Shown: positions 26,086-35,597 of the stretch, piece after piece | Layout: each line of letters starts with the position of its first letter | How positions within the stretch are numbered: the stretch's first letter is position 1 | Assembly: GCA_003481745.1 (NCBI GenBank) | Contig: QULP01000002.1 | Location: 310,001 to 374,000, forward strand | DNA length: 64,000 bases | From: Firmicutes bacterium OM04-13BH | Lineage (GTDB): Bacteria; Bacillota; Clostridia; Lachnospirales; Lachnospiraceae | Direction: 5' to 3' | The notes under the pieces: model-generated | What the model was told of the DNA's origin: nothing | Database searches by the model: none | What the model saw: only the letters and a program-made list of their open reading frames with translations | Translations under genes and position numbers: made by a program

Positions 26086-26895
26086 TTATTCTGCACTCAT
26101 TCCAAAACGTGCCAGTAAATTATCAAAATGCTGAAGCTGAACAACCAGATTGAATCCATAAGGATTAATTACCATACCAAGTGCTTCCGGCATAATAATT
26201 TTTTTAATATTTTTAAAATCAATCATCATTGCACGATATTTGCCTTCACGATTTAATTTTGAAAATTCAACGGTATCAGTAAAAATCGGAAGCATAAATT
26301 TGTCTTCTTTACTTTTTAAATAGAACACCTTTAATGCTTCTTTTTTCTGTTCTTCTTCTGTTTTCCCTTCCTGAGGTTTTTCGACTGCAATCATAAATTT
26401 ACTTTTTACCAGATTGGCAGCCATCTCTTCTTCCAGTTCTTTAATATTCTCTTTTTCTTCCATTGGAACTTCTCTTCTTAATTCCTGCATAAAATAAGTT
26501 CCTGTAATCTGCAGTGCCGGATTCTCAAGTGGTCTCTTATCCTCTGGAATTTTTTCTAATATTGGACGTTTGACAATCTCTGTCAGCTCAAATTCTGTTG
26601 TCTGTTCTTTTTCTACAAATACCACCGCATTGACGCCAAGCGTAAATAAACTGGTAAAAAATGGAAGATATCCTTTATTTTCGATTTTTGCCGGAATTAA
26701 TTTATGTTTCTGCTCTATCATATAAGGCTTTGCAGCCTCTTTCATATCATCCTCGACTTCAAATATCCAAACCTGGTCATTAAAATTCTCCTTATCACAA
26801 ACTACAAACGGGTTATGCGTTCCCGCATTGATAAGCAGATAGAACTGCTCCATTTTCTGCAGTTTCTGCAGGCTTTCGATTTTGCTTTTTTCCAT
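26086..26895 (-). CDS. SseB-family protein
   Basis: About 269 residues without signal or membrane helix. The central part (MEQFYLLINAGTHNPFVVCD and LPIFTDTVEFSKLNREGKY) matches the SseB N-terminal domain, which often appears in single-domain Gram-positive proteins of unknown role. A second SseB-like unit can be read in the first half (GYLPFFTSLFTLGV). It ends GMVINPYGFNLVVQLQHFDNLL. First gene of the PHP-hom-alaX group, 53 nt upstream of PHP. Confidence 0.7.
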   Translation of the reverse strand: MEKSKIESLQKLQKMEQFYLLINAGTHNPFVVCDKENFNDQVWIFEVEDDMKEAAKPYMIEQKHKLIPAKIENKGYLPFFTSLFTLGVNAVVFVEKEQTTEFELTEIVKRPILEKIPEDKRPLENPALQITGTYFMQELRREVPMEEKENIKELEEEMAANLVKSKFMIAVEKPQEGKTEEEQKKEALKVFYLKSKEDKFMLPIFTDTVEFSKLNREGKYRAMMIDFKNIKKIIMPEALGMVINPYGFNLVVQLQHFDNLLARFGMSAE

Positions 26896-26990
26896 GTCTT
26901 AAGTCTCCTGTTGTATTTTTCATTTATCCTCTTTCTTTTAGTATACACCTATAAAAGAATTTTGTCGTTATTTTTTTATAAATATAAATG

Positions 26991-27029
26991 AAAAAGAACC
27001 AAACAGACCATTTTCGTCCATTTGGTTCT
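26991..27029 (-). terminator. Terminator at the end of the urocanate-glutamate catabolic island
   Basis: AGAACCAAA with TTTGGTTCT and inner TGGAC/GGTCTG pairs, then TTTTT on the minus strand, 14 nt after the hydratase beta subunit stop. Confidence 0.88.
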
Positions 27030-27042
27030 CCTCTGTTCTTAT

Positions 27043-27579
27043 TTATTTACATACTTCTTCGTAAAGATTTCTGCCCTTAGAATCAATTACTACGATAACC
27101 GGAAGATTTTCTACTTCAAGTTTACGGATTGCTTCTGTTCCAAGGTCATCATAAGCAATAACTTCTGCTTTTTTAATACATTTTGAAAGCAGAGCTCCTG
27201 CACCGCCAACTGCGGCAAAAAATACCGCACCATTTCTTACGATTGCATCCGTTACTTCTTTTTTACGTTTTCCTTTTCCAATCATTCCGGTTAAACCTAA
27301 ATCTAATAAACGTGGTGCATATTTATCCATACGGCTTGCAGTTGTAGGACCTGCCGAACCAATTGGACGTCCTTCTCTTGCCGGTGTCGGTCCCATATAA
27401 TAAATCACATTTCCTTCTAATTCAATTGGAAGTTTTTCTCCTCTGTCAAGTGCCTGGTCCATGCGAAGATGCGCTGCATCTCTTGCCGTATATACCGTTC
27501 CTGTAATATATACATAATCCCCTGCTTCTAAAGTTTTTACTTCTTCTCTGTCGAGAGGTGCTTTGATATGTCTATCCAT
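27043..27579 (-). CDS. Fe-S hydro-lyase (class I fumarase/mesaconase) beta subunit
   Basis: About 178 residues matching the C-terminal domain of class I fumarases and the TtdB subunit. YYMGPTPAREGRPIGSAGPTTASRMD is cut here to the key parts GPTPAR and GPTTASRMD, which hold the substrate carboxylates; GAVFFAAVGGAGALLSKCI follows. With the alpha subunit it hydrates fumarate or mesaconate. Next to methylaspartate ammonia-lyase and the citramalate-lyase genes, hydration of mesaconate to (S)-citramalate is the likely job, though fumarase activity is also expected. Last gene of the island, 20 nt after the alpha gene. Confidence 0.92.
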   Translation of the reverse strand: MDRHIKAPLDREEVKTLEAGDYVYITGTVYTARDAAHLRMDQALDRGEKLPIELEGNVIYYMGPTPAREGRPIGSAGPTTASRMDKYAPRLLDLGLTGMIGKGKRKKEVTDAIVRNGAVFFAAVGGAGALLSKCIKKAEVIAYDDLGTEAIRKLEVENLPVIVVIDSKGRNLYEEVCK

Positions 27580-27599
27580 AATTCTTCTATTCCTCCGTA

Positions 27600-28442
27600 T
27601 TAGATTTCTCTTACAATATGACGGTTTACATGACAGCAGATATTAATTGCTACCGGAAGTCCTGCAATGTGAGTTGCATAAGTATTGATGTTGACTGCAA
27701 GTGCTGTTGTATCTCCACCAAGACCTGCCGGTCCAAGACCAATCTGATTGATTTTCTCAAGCAGTTCTTCTTCGAGTGCTTTTACGTGAGGAAATTCAGA
27801 ATGAACACCGATTTCTCTTGTCAGTGCTTTCTTTGCAAGAATTGCTGCTTTCTCAAATGTTCCACCAATTCCAACACCAACAACAACCGGAGGACAAGCG
27901 TTCGGACCTGCTTCTTTTACAGCACCGATAATTGCTTCTTTTACTCCTTCAATTCCATCTGCCGGTTTTAACATGATGATTTTACTCATGTTTTCACTTC
28001 CAAATCCTTTTGGAGCAACTGTAATTTCTACTTTGTCTCCAGGAACGAGTTCATAATGGATAATTGCAGGAGTATTATCTTTTGTATTTACACGCTCAAG
28101 AGGATCTCCCACTACCGATTTTCTTAAATATCCTTCTGTATAACCCTGTCGCACTCCTTCATTGACTGCATCTTCCACGCTTCCACCTTCAAAATGTACA
28201 TCCTGTCCGATTTTTAAAAATACAACTGCCATTCCGGTATCCTGACAAATCGGAATCATATCTTTTCCTGCAATATCAAGATTTTCCAATAACTGACCTA
28301 AAATCTGTTTTGCAAGCGGTTTTGTTTCTTTTTCATATGCATTTTTCATTGCCTGTGCCATATCCGGTGCCAGATAGTGGTTTGCCTGAATGCACATTTC
28401 TTTTATGTTTGTTGTTAATGTCTCTACATTTACTGTACGCAC
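27600..28442 (-). CDS. Fe-S hydro-lyase (class I fumarase/mesaconase) alpha subunit
   Basis: About 280 residues. QDTGMAVVFLKIG, GSENMSKIIMLKPADG and NACPPVVVGVGIGGTFEKA are the classic blocks; cysteines in PICQDTG, NACPP and INICCHVNRH are the expected [4Fe-4S] ligands. It forms a heterodimer with the next gene. Fumarate, tartrate and mesaconate hydratases share this fold. Position in a methylaspartate pathway operon points to mesaconase. It follows the P-loop ATPase gene by 21 nt. Confidence 0.93.
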   Translation of the reverse strand: MRTVNVETLTTNIKEMCIQANHYLAPDMAQAMKNAYEKETKPLAKQILGQLLENLDIAGKDMIPICQDTGMAVVFLKIGQDVHFEGGSVEDAVNEGVRQGYTEGYLRKSVVGDPLERVNTKDNTPAIIHYELVPGDKVEITVAPKGFGSENMSKIIMLKPADGIEGVKEAIIGAVKEAGPNACPPVVVGVGIGGTFEKAAILAKKALTREIGVHSEFPHVKALEEELLEKINQIGLGPAGLGGDTTALAVNINTYATHIAGLPVAINICCHVNRHIVREI

Positions 28443-28463
28443 GATTCTTTTCTCCTCTTTCTT

Positions 28464-29402
28464 TTACTTCAATTGATTTTTCACTTCAATACGGTTAAAA
28501 TCTTTTAAACTTTCTCCCTGATGTTTACCCATCAGACCAATCAACATATAATAACCGGTTCTTGGATCTACCGGATACTCTTTTACAAGTGTAAAATCTT
28601 CGATTTTGCCTGTACTGCTTACATGCATACGCGGTCCTAAACATTCTAATATCCAGTCTCCGATTTGTACATGCTTTTCGTCATAATAAGAAACCGATAA
28701 ATCTTTTGCCACTGCTTCTCTTACTTTCTCTTCCAATTTATACAAATCTACATCCGGTTTTTCTTCAAATTCCAACACGAATCCATGACGAACATCCGAT
28801 CTTGGTCCATCCTGTGCATACCCATCTCCCATAAAATGAACACATAAATCTTCCAACGTATGTGCCATTTTTCTGTATTTTACAGATTTATGTACAATGC
28901 CTGCTATATTTTCCGGTAATGGACCAAACATGCTTGGTCTGGTAATAATAATTTCTTCCCCAATTCCAACTAACAAGTCTGCATTTCTGTGAAGCAAAGG
29001 ATAAATCAAATCAAAATGCTCCACAATCACCATTTTTCCATTGTTTGCTGCCTCTAAAATTGCCTCTGCCAGTTCATGCATCTGGGTAAATGCAGATTCA
29101 AACCGAATGTCCAGATGATAAGTGTGCGGTGCAAACGGGTCTGTTAAATCTTCTGATAAAAGCGGAAGCGGACGAATATTGACTCCCTCATCATCATTTG
29201 TCAAATCGATCCCAGGAAACATTCCTTTAATTAAAAGACTTTTTCCTGCTCCCGCATCCCCGATAATCCCAATAATATGATCAAACGGACTTAAATACAT
29301 CTGGCTTAGCTGGATTCCTAAATCTGTCATTCTTCTACTGCCTCTTGGCGCAAAATAAAAACTGTACAGATTTCCTTCCTGCATTTGTTTTGAATATGCC
29401 AT
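28464..29402 (-). CDS. P-loop ATPase of the methylaspartate island (family with AlaRS-like additional domain)
   Basis: About 312 residues, no membrane segment. Walker A GIIGDAGAGKSLLIKGMF lies near residue 47. A possible Walker B is KMVIVEHFDLIYP near residue 125. From about residue 170 there is a second part (VKYRKMAHTLEDLCVHFMG, DVRHGFVLEFEEKP, GDWILECLGPRMHVSSTG) that recalls the zinc/editing region of alanyl-tRNA synthetase. I recall such proteins named after an 'alanyl-tRNA synthetase second additional domain' beside glutamate mutase operons. The role is unproved; a helper for the mutase, its cofactor or the Fe-S hydratase is possible. Confidence 0.7.
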   Translation of the reverse strand: MAYSKQMQEGNLYSFYFAPRGSRRMTDLGIQLSQMYLSPFDHIIGIIGDAGAGKSLLIKGMFPGIDLTNDDEGVNIRPLPLLSEDLTDPFAPHTYHLDIRFESAFTQMHELAEAILEAANNGKMVIVEHFDLIYPLLHRNADLLVGIGEEIIITRPSMFGPLPENIAGIVHKSVKYRKMAHTLEDLCVHFMGDGYAQDGPRSDVRHGFVLEFEEKPDVDLYKLEEKVREAVAKDLSVSYYDEKHVQIGDWILECLGPRMHVSSTGKIEDFTLVKEYPVDPRTGYYMLIGLMGKHQGESLKDFNRIEVKNQLK

Positions 29403-29420
29403 ATCTTTTCCCTCTTAATA

Positions 29421-29466
29421 AAAATAGCCAGACCGCCCCAAAACAAACGCTTCAGGACAGTCTGGC
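29421..29466 (-). terminator. Internal terminator between mal and the ATPase gene
   Basis: GCCAGAC pairs with GTCTGGC, with extra inner pairs, then TATTTTTATT on the minus strand. It should stop part of the transcripts after methylaspartate ammonia-lyase, making the ATPase and hydratase genes less expressed or separately read. Confidence 0.8.
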
Positions 29467-29480
29467 ATCTTTTTTTCTTT

Positions 29481-29536
29481 AAGTCTCCACTACTTATTGC
29501 TTTTCACAATTGAAGCAGGGGACTTTCCTGATTCGA
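29481..29536. repeat. Second copy of the 56-bp repeat seen at 22563-22618
   Basis: From AAGTCTCCA to the GATT before the mal stop codon, the bases match the copy at 22563-22618 in the same orientation, with a 3-base gap and a few changes. The 22-base core including CTTATTGCTTTT and AAGCAGGGGACTT is nearly identical. In this copy the left arm of the hairpin is decayed. It fills the gap between the mal stop and the internal terminator. Confidence 0.55.
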
Positions 29537-30781
29537 TTAACTTCTTGCTTTACGAAGCGCAATAATTCTTTCCATTTCATTATAAACAATCATGTAACCT
29601 TCATCTACACCCATACCTGGTTTTGCAAGAATCTGGTCTGGCTGTGTTGCCATTGCGCAGTTTACGCAAACCTGTGCAGAACGGTCTGTTTCATTACAAG
29701 TACCACCCTGGTAAGCTCCAAATCCTTTTTCTTTGCAGTAAAGAACTGCTTCTACGATATTATTGATTCCACCAAGGTCCGGTGTTTTAATCTGAGCCAT
29801 ATGACCTGCTTTATTGTCTGCGAAATATTTTACATCTTCTAATGTATTACACCATTCGTCGGCAACCAATTCTACATTAATGCCTCTCTTATCAACTTCT
29901 TCTCTTAAGCCTTTTAAGCAAAGCATCTGTTTTTCTCTTTCTTCTGCATCCATCGGTCCTTCAATTCTTAAATGGAAAGGTTTTGCAGCTTCTTCAAGTT
30001 CTGCAAGATAATCTGCCATAGCGGTAAAGTTATCTACTCCGAAGATTGCACCGATTGTTCCATATACGTCGATATGGAATACCGGCATATAACTTTCATC
30101 ATGGCGAAGTTTTAATACACGATCTCTCAACCATTCTACATATTCTTTTAAGATTTCACCATGTTCGCCAAGTTTTGTCTTTACATTATTGATTAATGCA
30201 TGAGGCATAACGGCTGCACCTTTTAAAATCATCTTATCAGAGTTATCATAACGGTTATCACCGGACTGTGTAAAGATTGGAATTGGTTTATCAGATACAG
30301 TTGTACCATATTCGTCTGCTACTACTTCGCACATCAGACGTTTTGTGGATTTTGCTACTGCATCAAGAATCGCCTGGCTGACACCATAACGGATTGCTGT
30401 GTGAAGTCTCTTTCCTTCTACCTGAAGGTTTTCTACCATTTCACAAAGTCCTTTAAAGCTGTCTGCTTCTTTTCCAACCAGCTCCGGTTTGATATATTTA
30501 TCGATAATCGGAATGAAATCTTCTGCAAGGAAGAGAGGGTCTCTTCCGCCTGCTCCTGAATACTGAACGGCTGCACAATCACCCCACGCAATCTGTCCGT
30601 CTTCAAGGATTAACATAACAGAGATTGCTTCTCCTGCCTGTCTTACGGATTTAAATCCCGGTGTTACGGTTTCTCCAAAATAAGCCGCACCATCTGCTAC
30701 TGCACCTTTTTTGATGGCTCTCTGGTCATCAAAGAAAAATCCTGTTCTTGCTTTTGAGCAAACTACATCCACAATTTTCAT
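29537..30781 (-). CDS. mal: Methylaspartate ammonia-lyase
   Basis: About 414 residues of the enolase superfamily. Catalytic landmarks are AVMPHALINNV (His), metal ligands around FHIDVYG and RIEGPMDAE, and the catalytic Lys in MAQIKTPDLGGINN with AYQGGTCNETDRSA closing the site. It removes ammonia from (2S,3S)-3-methylaspartate, giving mesaconate. It follows glmE by 109 nt in the same direction, and its product is the substrate for the Fe-S hydratase encoded further down. Confidence 0.97.
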   Translation of the reverse strand: MKIVDVVCSKARTGFFFDDQRAIKKGAVADGAAYFGETVTPGFKSVRQAGEAISVMLILEDGQIAWGDCAAVQYSGAGGRDPLFLAEDFIPIIDKYIKPELVGKEADSFKGLCEMVENLQVEGKRLHTAIRYGVSQAILDAVAKSTKRLMCEVVADEYGTTVSDKPIPIFTQSGDNRYDNSDKMILKGAAVMPHALINNVKTKLGEHGEILKEYVEWLRDRVLKLRHDESYMPVFHIDVYGTIGAIFGVDNFTAMADYLAELEEAAKPFHLRIEGPMDAEEREKQMLCLKGLREEVDKRGINVELVADEWCNTLEDVKYFADNKAGHMAQIKTPDLGGINNIVEAVLYCKEKGFGAYQGGTCNETDRSAQVCVNCAMATQPDQILAKPGMGVDEGYMIVYNEMERIIALRKARS

Positions 30782-30890
30782 AATATTCTTCTCCTATTTT
30801 TTATGTAAAATTTGTTTTTTGATTTTTTCTTTGTCTTTATAGTCTCTTTGAGACTAATTTTGGTATTTCAATTTTGATATCTCATCTAAC

Positions 30891-32342
30891 TTAATTTTTT
30901 GGTTTACCTACCAGACGTCCTTTACTGATTGCATAAACATCATCGATTGTCATCTGGAAAGAAGCTTTTCTCTTTTCCATTTTTGCTCTGTGTTCGATTT
31001 TGCCTCTGTTGAAATCAGCAAGTTCTCTTGGAAGTGGAACATTAGCTACATTTAAGTAACGAACTGCACCTTCAAAGTCACGAGCCGGAAGCATTTTTCC
31101 TGCATTGTATTTACTTGGAGCAAACGGAATATCAAGAACTCCGGCTTTTACTGCACGAACAGCACCAAGTGCCAAATCTCCCATTCCAAGTTCAAAGCAT
31201 TTATCTACAATCGCACAAGTTTCCCCTTTAATGATTGCTTTTTCCAGTTCAAGAGCAGAACTCTTTAACTCCTGGTCAGCTAACAGAGAAATTGCCTGCT
31301 TAGTACAACGAAGACCCTGTGCATTTGCTTCCATTGTCGGAACACCCATTGCTTCATGCGGTGTTTTTACGATAACTTTTGTTGCTTTTGCAAGTGCTGC
31401 TACAGAACTTCCCCATGAAATAACACCAAATGCTTTTGCTTCATCCTGTGGGAATCCACCCATCCACTGATGAAGAACACTTGTTACAACAACATCTGAA
31501 TATCCGTAACGGTCTAAGTACTCTTCTGTCAATTCTTCCAGTACACGAAGTGCTGCAACGTCCTGTACCAGGTTACCGCACTGACCATATCCAACGGTTA
31601 CATTTCTTACACCCTGTTCTGCCGCAAGCAGCGCTTCGATAATCGCTACTGCATTTGACATGGACGGCGGAACTAATGTACCGGTTAATGGACCATAAGG
31701 CTCACGGTTAATCGAGATACCTGCTTCTTCATAGATACCGGTCAGACGGTCTACATACTGCCAGTCATAAATAGTTCTTTCAAGCGGAACATCTTTTGCA
31801 TAAGGAATGTTGTAAGAAATACCGCCGCCTTCATAACTGGTAAATCCACCTGCATAGCAGATTTCAGTTAACAGTCTGGCATCTGGAGTACCATGACGAA
31901 CCTGAACCGGAATATCAAGGTTTTCGATAATCGTACGGCAACCGGATACACCATGGTTGACTGCCGGAAAACCATTTAACATAGATTTCTGAGTACGAAC
32001 AGATTCTTTAATTCCATCCTCAGCTTCTTTATAACGATTCTGTCTGGTATAAGAATCAATCGTTGTCGGAAGTAAATCTGCCTCTCCTTTATCCTGCAGA
32101 TACTGAAGCAGTTTTACATGTTCATCAATTAAAGCGACTCCGGCTCTTGGCTGAATCAGAGTTCTTCTCTCTGCTTTTGCTTTTGCCAGTTTCTTTGAAA
32201 AGCTCTTGCTTTCTGGCATTGCTTTATGATAGGCAACAGATTCATCAAAGTCAACTTCTTTTCCTGTTGGCCACTGCTCTAAAATCTCTTTGCGGATTCC
32301 GTAAAATTCGTCATCCGACATTTTTTTATTTCTCAAGTCCAT
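30891..32342 (-). CDS. glmE: Glutamate mutase (methylaspartate mutase) epsilon subunit
   Basis: About 483 residues, the standard length for GlmE/MutE. It begins [20 protein letters not shown]; landmarks are [49 protein letters not shown] and [24 protein letters not shown], quoted here only as [15 protein letters not shown] and YNIPYAKD. It is the TIM-barrel part that carries the radical rearrangement of L-glutamate to 3-methylaspartate with adenosylcobalamin. The ATG at 32342 lies 9 nt after AAGGAGA and overlaps the end of glmL by 17 nt. Confidence 0.97.
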   Translation of the reverse strand: MDLRNKKMSDDEFYGIRKEILEQWPTGKEVDFDESVAYHKAMPESKSFSKKLAKAKAERRTLIQPRAGVALIDEHVKLLQYLQDKGEADLLPTTIDSYTRQNRYKEAEDGIKESVRTQKSMLNGFPAVNHGVSGCRTIIENLDIPVQVRHGTPDARLLTEICYAGGFTSYEGGGISYNIPYAKDVPLERTIYDWQYVDRLTGIYEEAGISINREPYGPLTGTLVPPSMSNAVAIIEALLAAEQGVRNVTVGYGQCGNLVQDVAALRVLEELTEEYLDRYGYSDVVVTSVLHQWMGGFPQDEAKAFGVISWGSSVAALAKATKVIVKTPHEAMGVPTMEANAQGLRCTKQAISLLADQELKSSALELEKAIIKGETCAIVDKCFELGMGDLALGAVRAVKAGVLDIPFAPSKYNAGKMLPARDFEGAVRYLNVANVPLPRELADFNRGKIEHRAKMEKRKASFQMTIDDVYAISKGRLVGKPKN

Positions 32343-33714
32343 AATAAGCAATCTCCTTCTTCATAATCTCCAGCGCAGCAAGCGGATAATGCTGAGAAAG
32401 CAGTCCCATTGCTGCCAGAATATACTTTCTGTCTATCAGGATTTCAGCCTTTTCCGGTCTTAATGAACCAGGCTTGCTCTCATCAAACAGTGCATATTTT
32501 GCAACTTCTTCTGTATGTTTTGCATGAATTAACGCTCCACCTGTTGCAACCACGTATTTTACTCTTCTTAAGTCTTTTCCACTCTGTACATAAGTCAGAC
32601 CACAAGGAGTAAAGACCTGCTCCAGCGAACCGGAGTGACGTTCTACTGCTGTTTCTACTGCTGCACAGGCAAGTGCATAATCCATTTTTTCCATTTCTTC
32701 ATTATCCGGTATGTAATCTGTATGCTGTTCCAGCCAGCTTACCAGTTCAACTACACGATTTTTATTGATACCGGAAATTTTACTCAGTCTGCGCTCTCCG
32801 ACAGCTTCTAAAATACCCTTTACACTGTAACGCATTCCGATATCGCCTTCCACCGTTCGTTTGGTATAAGGTTCCGGAAGCCCTTTTATTACAGTGGAAG
32901 CATTTGCCGGATTTCCATCTGCTACAGAATAGACATCTGTGGTCGCACCACCCAGGTCTACACCAACTAATTCCCCTATTCCCGGAACTTCTTCCCATCC
33001 ATCGGATAACAGCTCCATTGCAACAAGCATTGCGGATGGTGTCGGCATGATAATTCCGGAAACCAAATCCATTGCTTTTGTAAGCCCTTTGCCCTGCACA
33101 ATCCGATTCAGAAAAATTTCACGTATCTGTTTCTGCGTCGGCTCTATATTAATTTCTCCCAGTTTTGGCATTACGTTTTCGCAAATATAGACAGTACGTC
33201 CTTCTAAAATCTCTTCGCACTCATCTGCTGCGTTTCTGTTCCCTGCAAGCACAATCGGACAATCATAGCTTAATCCTGCAAGCATTTTTGCATTGTATAA
33301 AATGCACTCGGAGTTTCCTCCGTCTGTTCCTCCCGATAACAAAATAATATCCGGATGATAATCTTCTATTTCTTTTAAATCTCCTTTTGTAAGTTCAAAA
33401 GAATACGTTTTCCATACTTTTGCTCCGGCTCCAAGAGATGCTTCCCTTGATGCCTGAGCAGTCAGCTCTGGCACAAGACCAATTGAAACCATTTTTAATC
33501 CGCCGGCTGCGCTTGAGCAGGCATATTTTTCTTCAAATTCAAGGTGTCCCGTGGTCTGTTCCAGAATCTTGATTGCATTTTCAAGACCTTCGTTAATATC
33601 GGTCTCTACGGTTGTGTAAGCTGCTGCTGTTCCAAGAATCTCGCATGCTTCTACATCAACCGCTGTTACTTTTGTATTTGTACTTCCAAAATCCACCAAC
33701 AAAATCGGTTTCAT
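32326..33714 (-). CDS. glmL: Glutamate mutase accessory protein GlmL/MutL
   Basis: About 462 residues of the actin/Hsp70-type ATPase fold. Phosphate loops are [16 protein letters not shown] at the start and [14 protein letters not shown] in the middle; [11 protein letters not shown] lies between. It probably reactivates or loads B12 on the mutase, as related ATPases do for diol dehydratase. The start at 33714 is preferred since the GGGGTGGTG before it serves as ribosome site and contains the upstream GTG. It sits between glmS (19 nt) and glmE (overlap). Confidence 0.94.
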   Translation of the reverse strand: MKPILLVDFGSTNTKVTAVDVEACEILGTAAAYTTVETDINEGLENAIKILEQTTGHLEFEEKYACSSAAGGLKMVSIGLVPELTAQASREASLGAGAKVWKTYSFELTKGDLKEIEDYHPDIILLSGGTDGGNSECILYNAKMLAGLSYDCPIVLAGNRNAADECEEILEGRTVYICENVMPKLGEINIEPTQKQIREIFLNRIVQGKGLTKAMDLVSGIIMPTPSAMLVAMELLSDGWEEVPGIGELVGVDLGGATTDVYSVADGNPANASTVIKGLPEPYTKRTVEGDIGMRYSVKGILEAVGERRLSKISGINKNRVVELVSWLEQHTDYIPDNEEMEKMDYALACAAVETAVERHSGSLEQVFTPCGLTYVQSGKDLRRVKYVVATGGALIHAKHTEEVAKYALFDESKPGSLRPEKAEILIDRKYILAAMGLLSQHYPLAALEIMKKEIAYYGLEK

Positions 33715-33733
33715 TTTTTTCACCACCCCGATG

Positions 33734-34168
33734 TTATGCTAATACCGCTTCCGGTTTTTCTACTTTTAAATCCTCGTATAAAGCAGCTACTGTTGTTTCC
33801 GGTGCTGTACCAGGTCCAAATACACGGTCAAAGCCCATTGCTTTGAAACGTTTTTCCACTTCATCAAATGGCTGTTTTCCAACTACAATATTTCCGCCTA
33901 CATATAAAAGAATATCTTTTAATCCGGATTCATCGCATTTATCACGGAGTCCACGGCAATCTAATTCGCCATGACCGTAAAGAGATGAAACTAAAATTGC
34001 ATCCGCATTTGTTTCAATTGCTGCTGCAATATATTCTTCCTGAGAAACCATAACACCCAGGTTTACGACTTCAAATCCTGCTTCTTCAAACGCATGCTGT
34101 AAAATGCTGATTCCGACAGCGTGTACATCTGCGCCGATTACGCCGATTACTAATTTCTTCTTATCCAT
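33734..34168 (-). CDS. glmS: Glutamate mutase sigma (B12-binding) subunit
   Basis: About 144 residues. The B12-binding motif is complete: DVHAVG (Asp-x-His-x-x-Gly, with His as lower cobalt ligand), then SSLYGHG and [10 protein letters not shown] for the nucleotide tail. With GlmE it forms coenzyme-B12-dependent glutamate mutase. It follows citF by 25 nt. No cobalamin riboswitch was seen near the operon. Confidence 0.97.
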   Translation of the reverse strand: MDKKKLVIGVIGADVHAVGISILQHAFEEAGFEVVNLGVMVSQEEYIAAAIETNADAILVSSLYGHGELDCRGLRDKCDESGLKDILLYVGGNIVVGKQPFDEVEKRFKAMGFDRVFGPGTAPETTVAALYEDLKVEKPEAVLA

Positions 34169-34193
34169 TGTAAAACCGCTCCCTTCCGGTTAT

Positions 34194-35597
34194 TTATAAT
34201 GTATTTTTTATTGTATCTAACAGTGTTCCGTCTCTATATAATACGTTTGCTACTACCCTGTTGCCTAATTCTACCTTCTTCGGAACACCGGTAATTTTCT
34301 CTGCAATTTCTTTTAACTCGGTAATTTCTTTAACCGGAAGACCGGCTTTGATTAATTTTTCTTTTAATTCTTTCCGTTTTGGATTGACTGCAATTCCTCT
34401 CTGCGTTACAATTACATCTATGGTATCACCCGGTGTAGATTTGCATAACACCTGGTCTACGATAAGAGGAAGTCTTGCACGAATCAGCGGTGCTACAACA
34501 ATGGCTAGTTTTGCACCTGCTGCTGTATCGCAATGTCCACCGGAACCTCCCATAATGTTTCCATTGGAATCAGTGTGTACATTTACATTAAAATCAGTGT
34601 CAACCTGGGTGGCTCCCAGAATGACTACATCAAGACTGTCCACTGCAGCACTTTTTGCTGCCGGAGATGCGTAACGCATGGCTGAAATCTCCTGATGTTT
34701 TGGATTTTCACGGATTGATTCAATGGCTTTTAAATCAAAACACTGTACATCCAGAATTGTATCAAAATAACCTTTGTTTGCCATATCTACTAAATACCCG
34801 GTGATACCGCCCATACAGAAACTACCTTTGATATGGTCTTTTTCCATCATTTCTTCCACATATTTTGCAACTGCCAGTGAGGCTCCACCAGCACCTGTCT
34901 GGAAAGAAAATCCATCTTTTAAATATCCGGAATTTTTTACTACCTTTGCTGCAAGTGCTGCAATTCTAAGCCCAACTGGGTCTCTTGTAATTTTTGTTGT
35001 TCCGGAAACAATCTTTGTTGGGTCCCCTATCTGTTCTACTTCTACCACATAATCTACATAACCTTCTGCGATGGAAGTATCTTTTAATGGATAAGGTACC
35101 AAATTATCTGTCAGTACGACAACCTTATCTGCATGCATTGCATCTGAGAACGCATATCCCATAGAACCACAGGCTGATGGTCCATATTTTCCGCTGCAGT
35201 TACCCATATTATCTGCACACGGTGCTGCTAAAAATGCAATGTCAATTTTAGAAGAACCATTTTCCATATCTCCGGCTCTACCTCCGTGGCTTCGGAAGAT
35301 AACCGGCTTTTCCAAGATGCCCTGCGAAATGGCTTTTCCGACTTCGGCACCCATATAGTTACACTCAAGTCCTGTAACTACTCCATTTTTAATATGTTCA
35401 ATAATTGGTTTATGTACATCGAAGATGGAACTTGCATTGACTGTTAAGTCTTTGATTCCCATACTGGCTGCTTCTTCGAGTACCATATTTAACACATAGT
35501 CTCCATTTCTCATGTGATGATGAAAGGAGATTGTCATTCCGTCCTTTAAGCCAGTTTTTTCAATTGCTTCTCTTACGGACGCTAATAATTTACTCAT
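34194..35597 (-). CDS. citF: Citrate/citramalate lyase alpha subunit (acyl-ACP transferase)
   Basis: About 467 residues, shorter than the classic 505-residue CitF of Klebsiella. It starts MSKLLASVREAIEKTGLKDG; blocks FHHHMRNGDYVLNMV, FRSHGGRAGDMENG, GGSGGHCDTAAGAKL and VTQRGIAVNPKR are typical of CitF. It moves the acyl group on the acyl carrier subunit. In this operon the substrate is expected to be (S)-citramalate, not citrate. The start at 35597 sits inside the end of citE with GGAGGTG 6 nt upstream. Confidence 0.93.
   Translation of the reverse strand: MSKLLASVREAIEKTGLKDGMTISFHHHMRNGDYVLNMVLEEAASMGIKDLTVNASSIFDVHKPIIEHIKNGVVTGLECNYMGAEVGKAISQGILEKPVIFRSHGGRAGDMENGSSKIDIAFLAAPCADNMGNCSGKYGPSACGSMGYAFSDAMHADKVVVLTDNLVPYPLKDTSIAEGYVDYVVEVEQIGDPTKIVSGTTKITRDPVGLRIAALAAKVVKNSGYLKDGFSFQTGAGGASLAVAKYVEEMMEKDHIKGSFCMGGITGYLVDMANKGYFDTILDVQCFDLKAIESIRENPKHQEISAMRYASPAAKSAAVDSLDVVILGATQVDTDFNVNVHTDSNGNIMGGSGGHCDTAAGAKLAIVVAPLIRARLPLIVDQVLCKSTPGDTIDVIVTQRGIAVNPKRKELKEKLIKAGLPVKEITELKEIAEKITGVPKKVELGNRVVANVLYRDGTLLDTIKNTL

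Noticed and set aside
27043..28442. Tartrate dehydratase (TtdAB)
   Set aside because: Same fold, but no tartrate genes nearby and direct company of methylaspartate ammonia-lyase favours mesaconate/fumarate.
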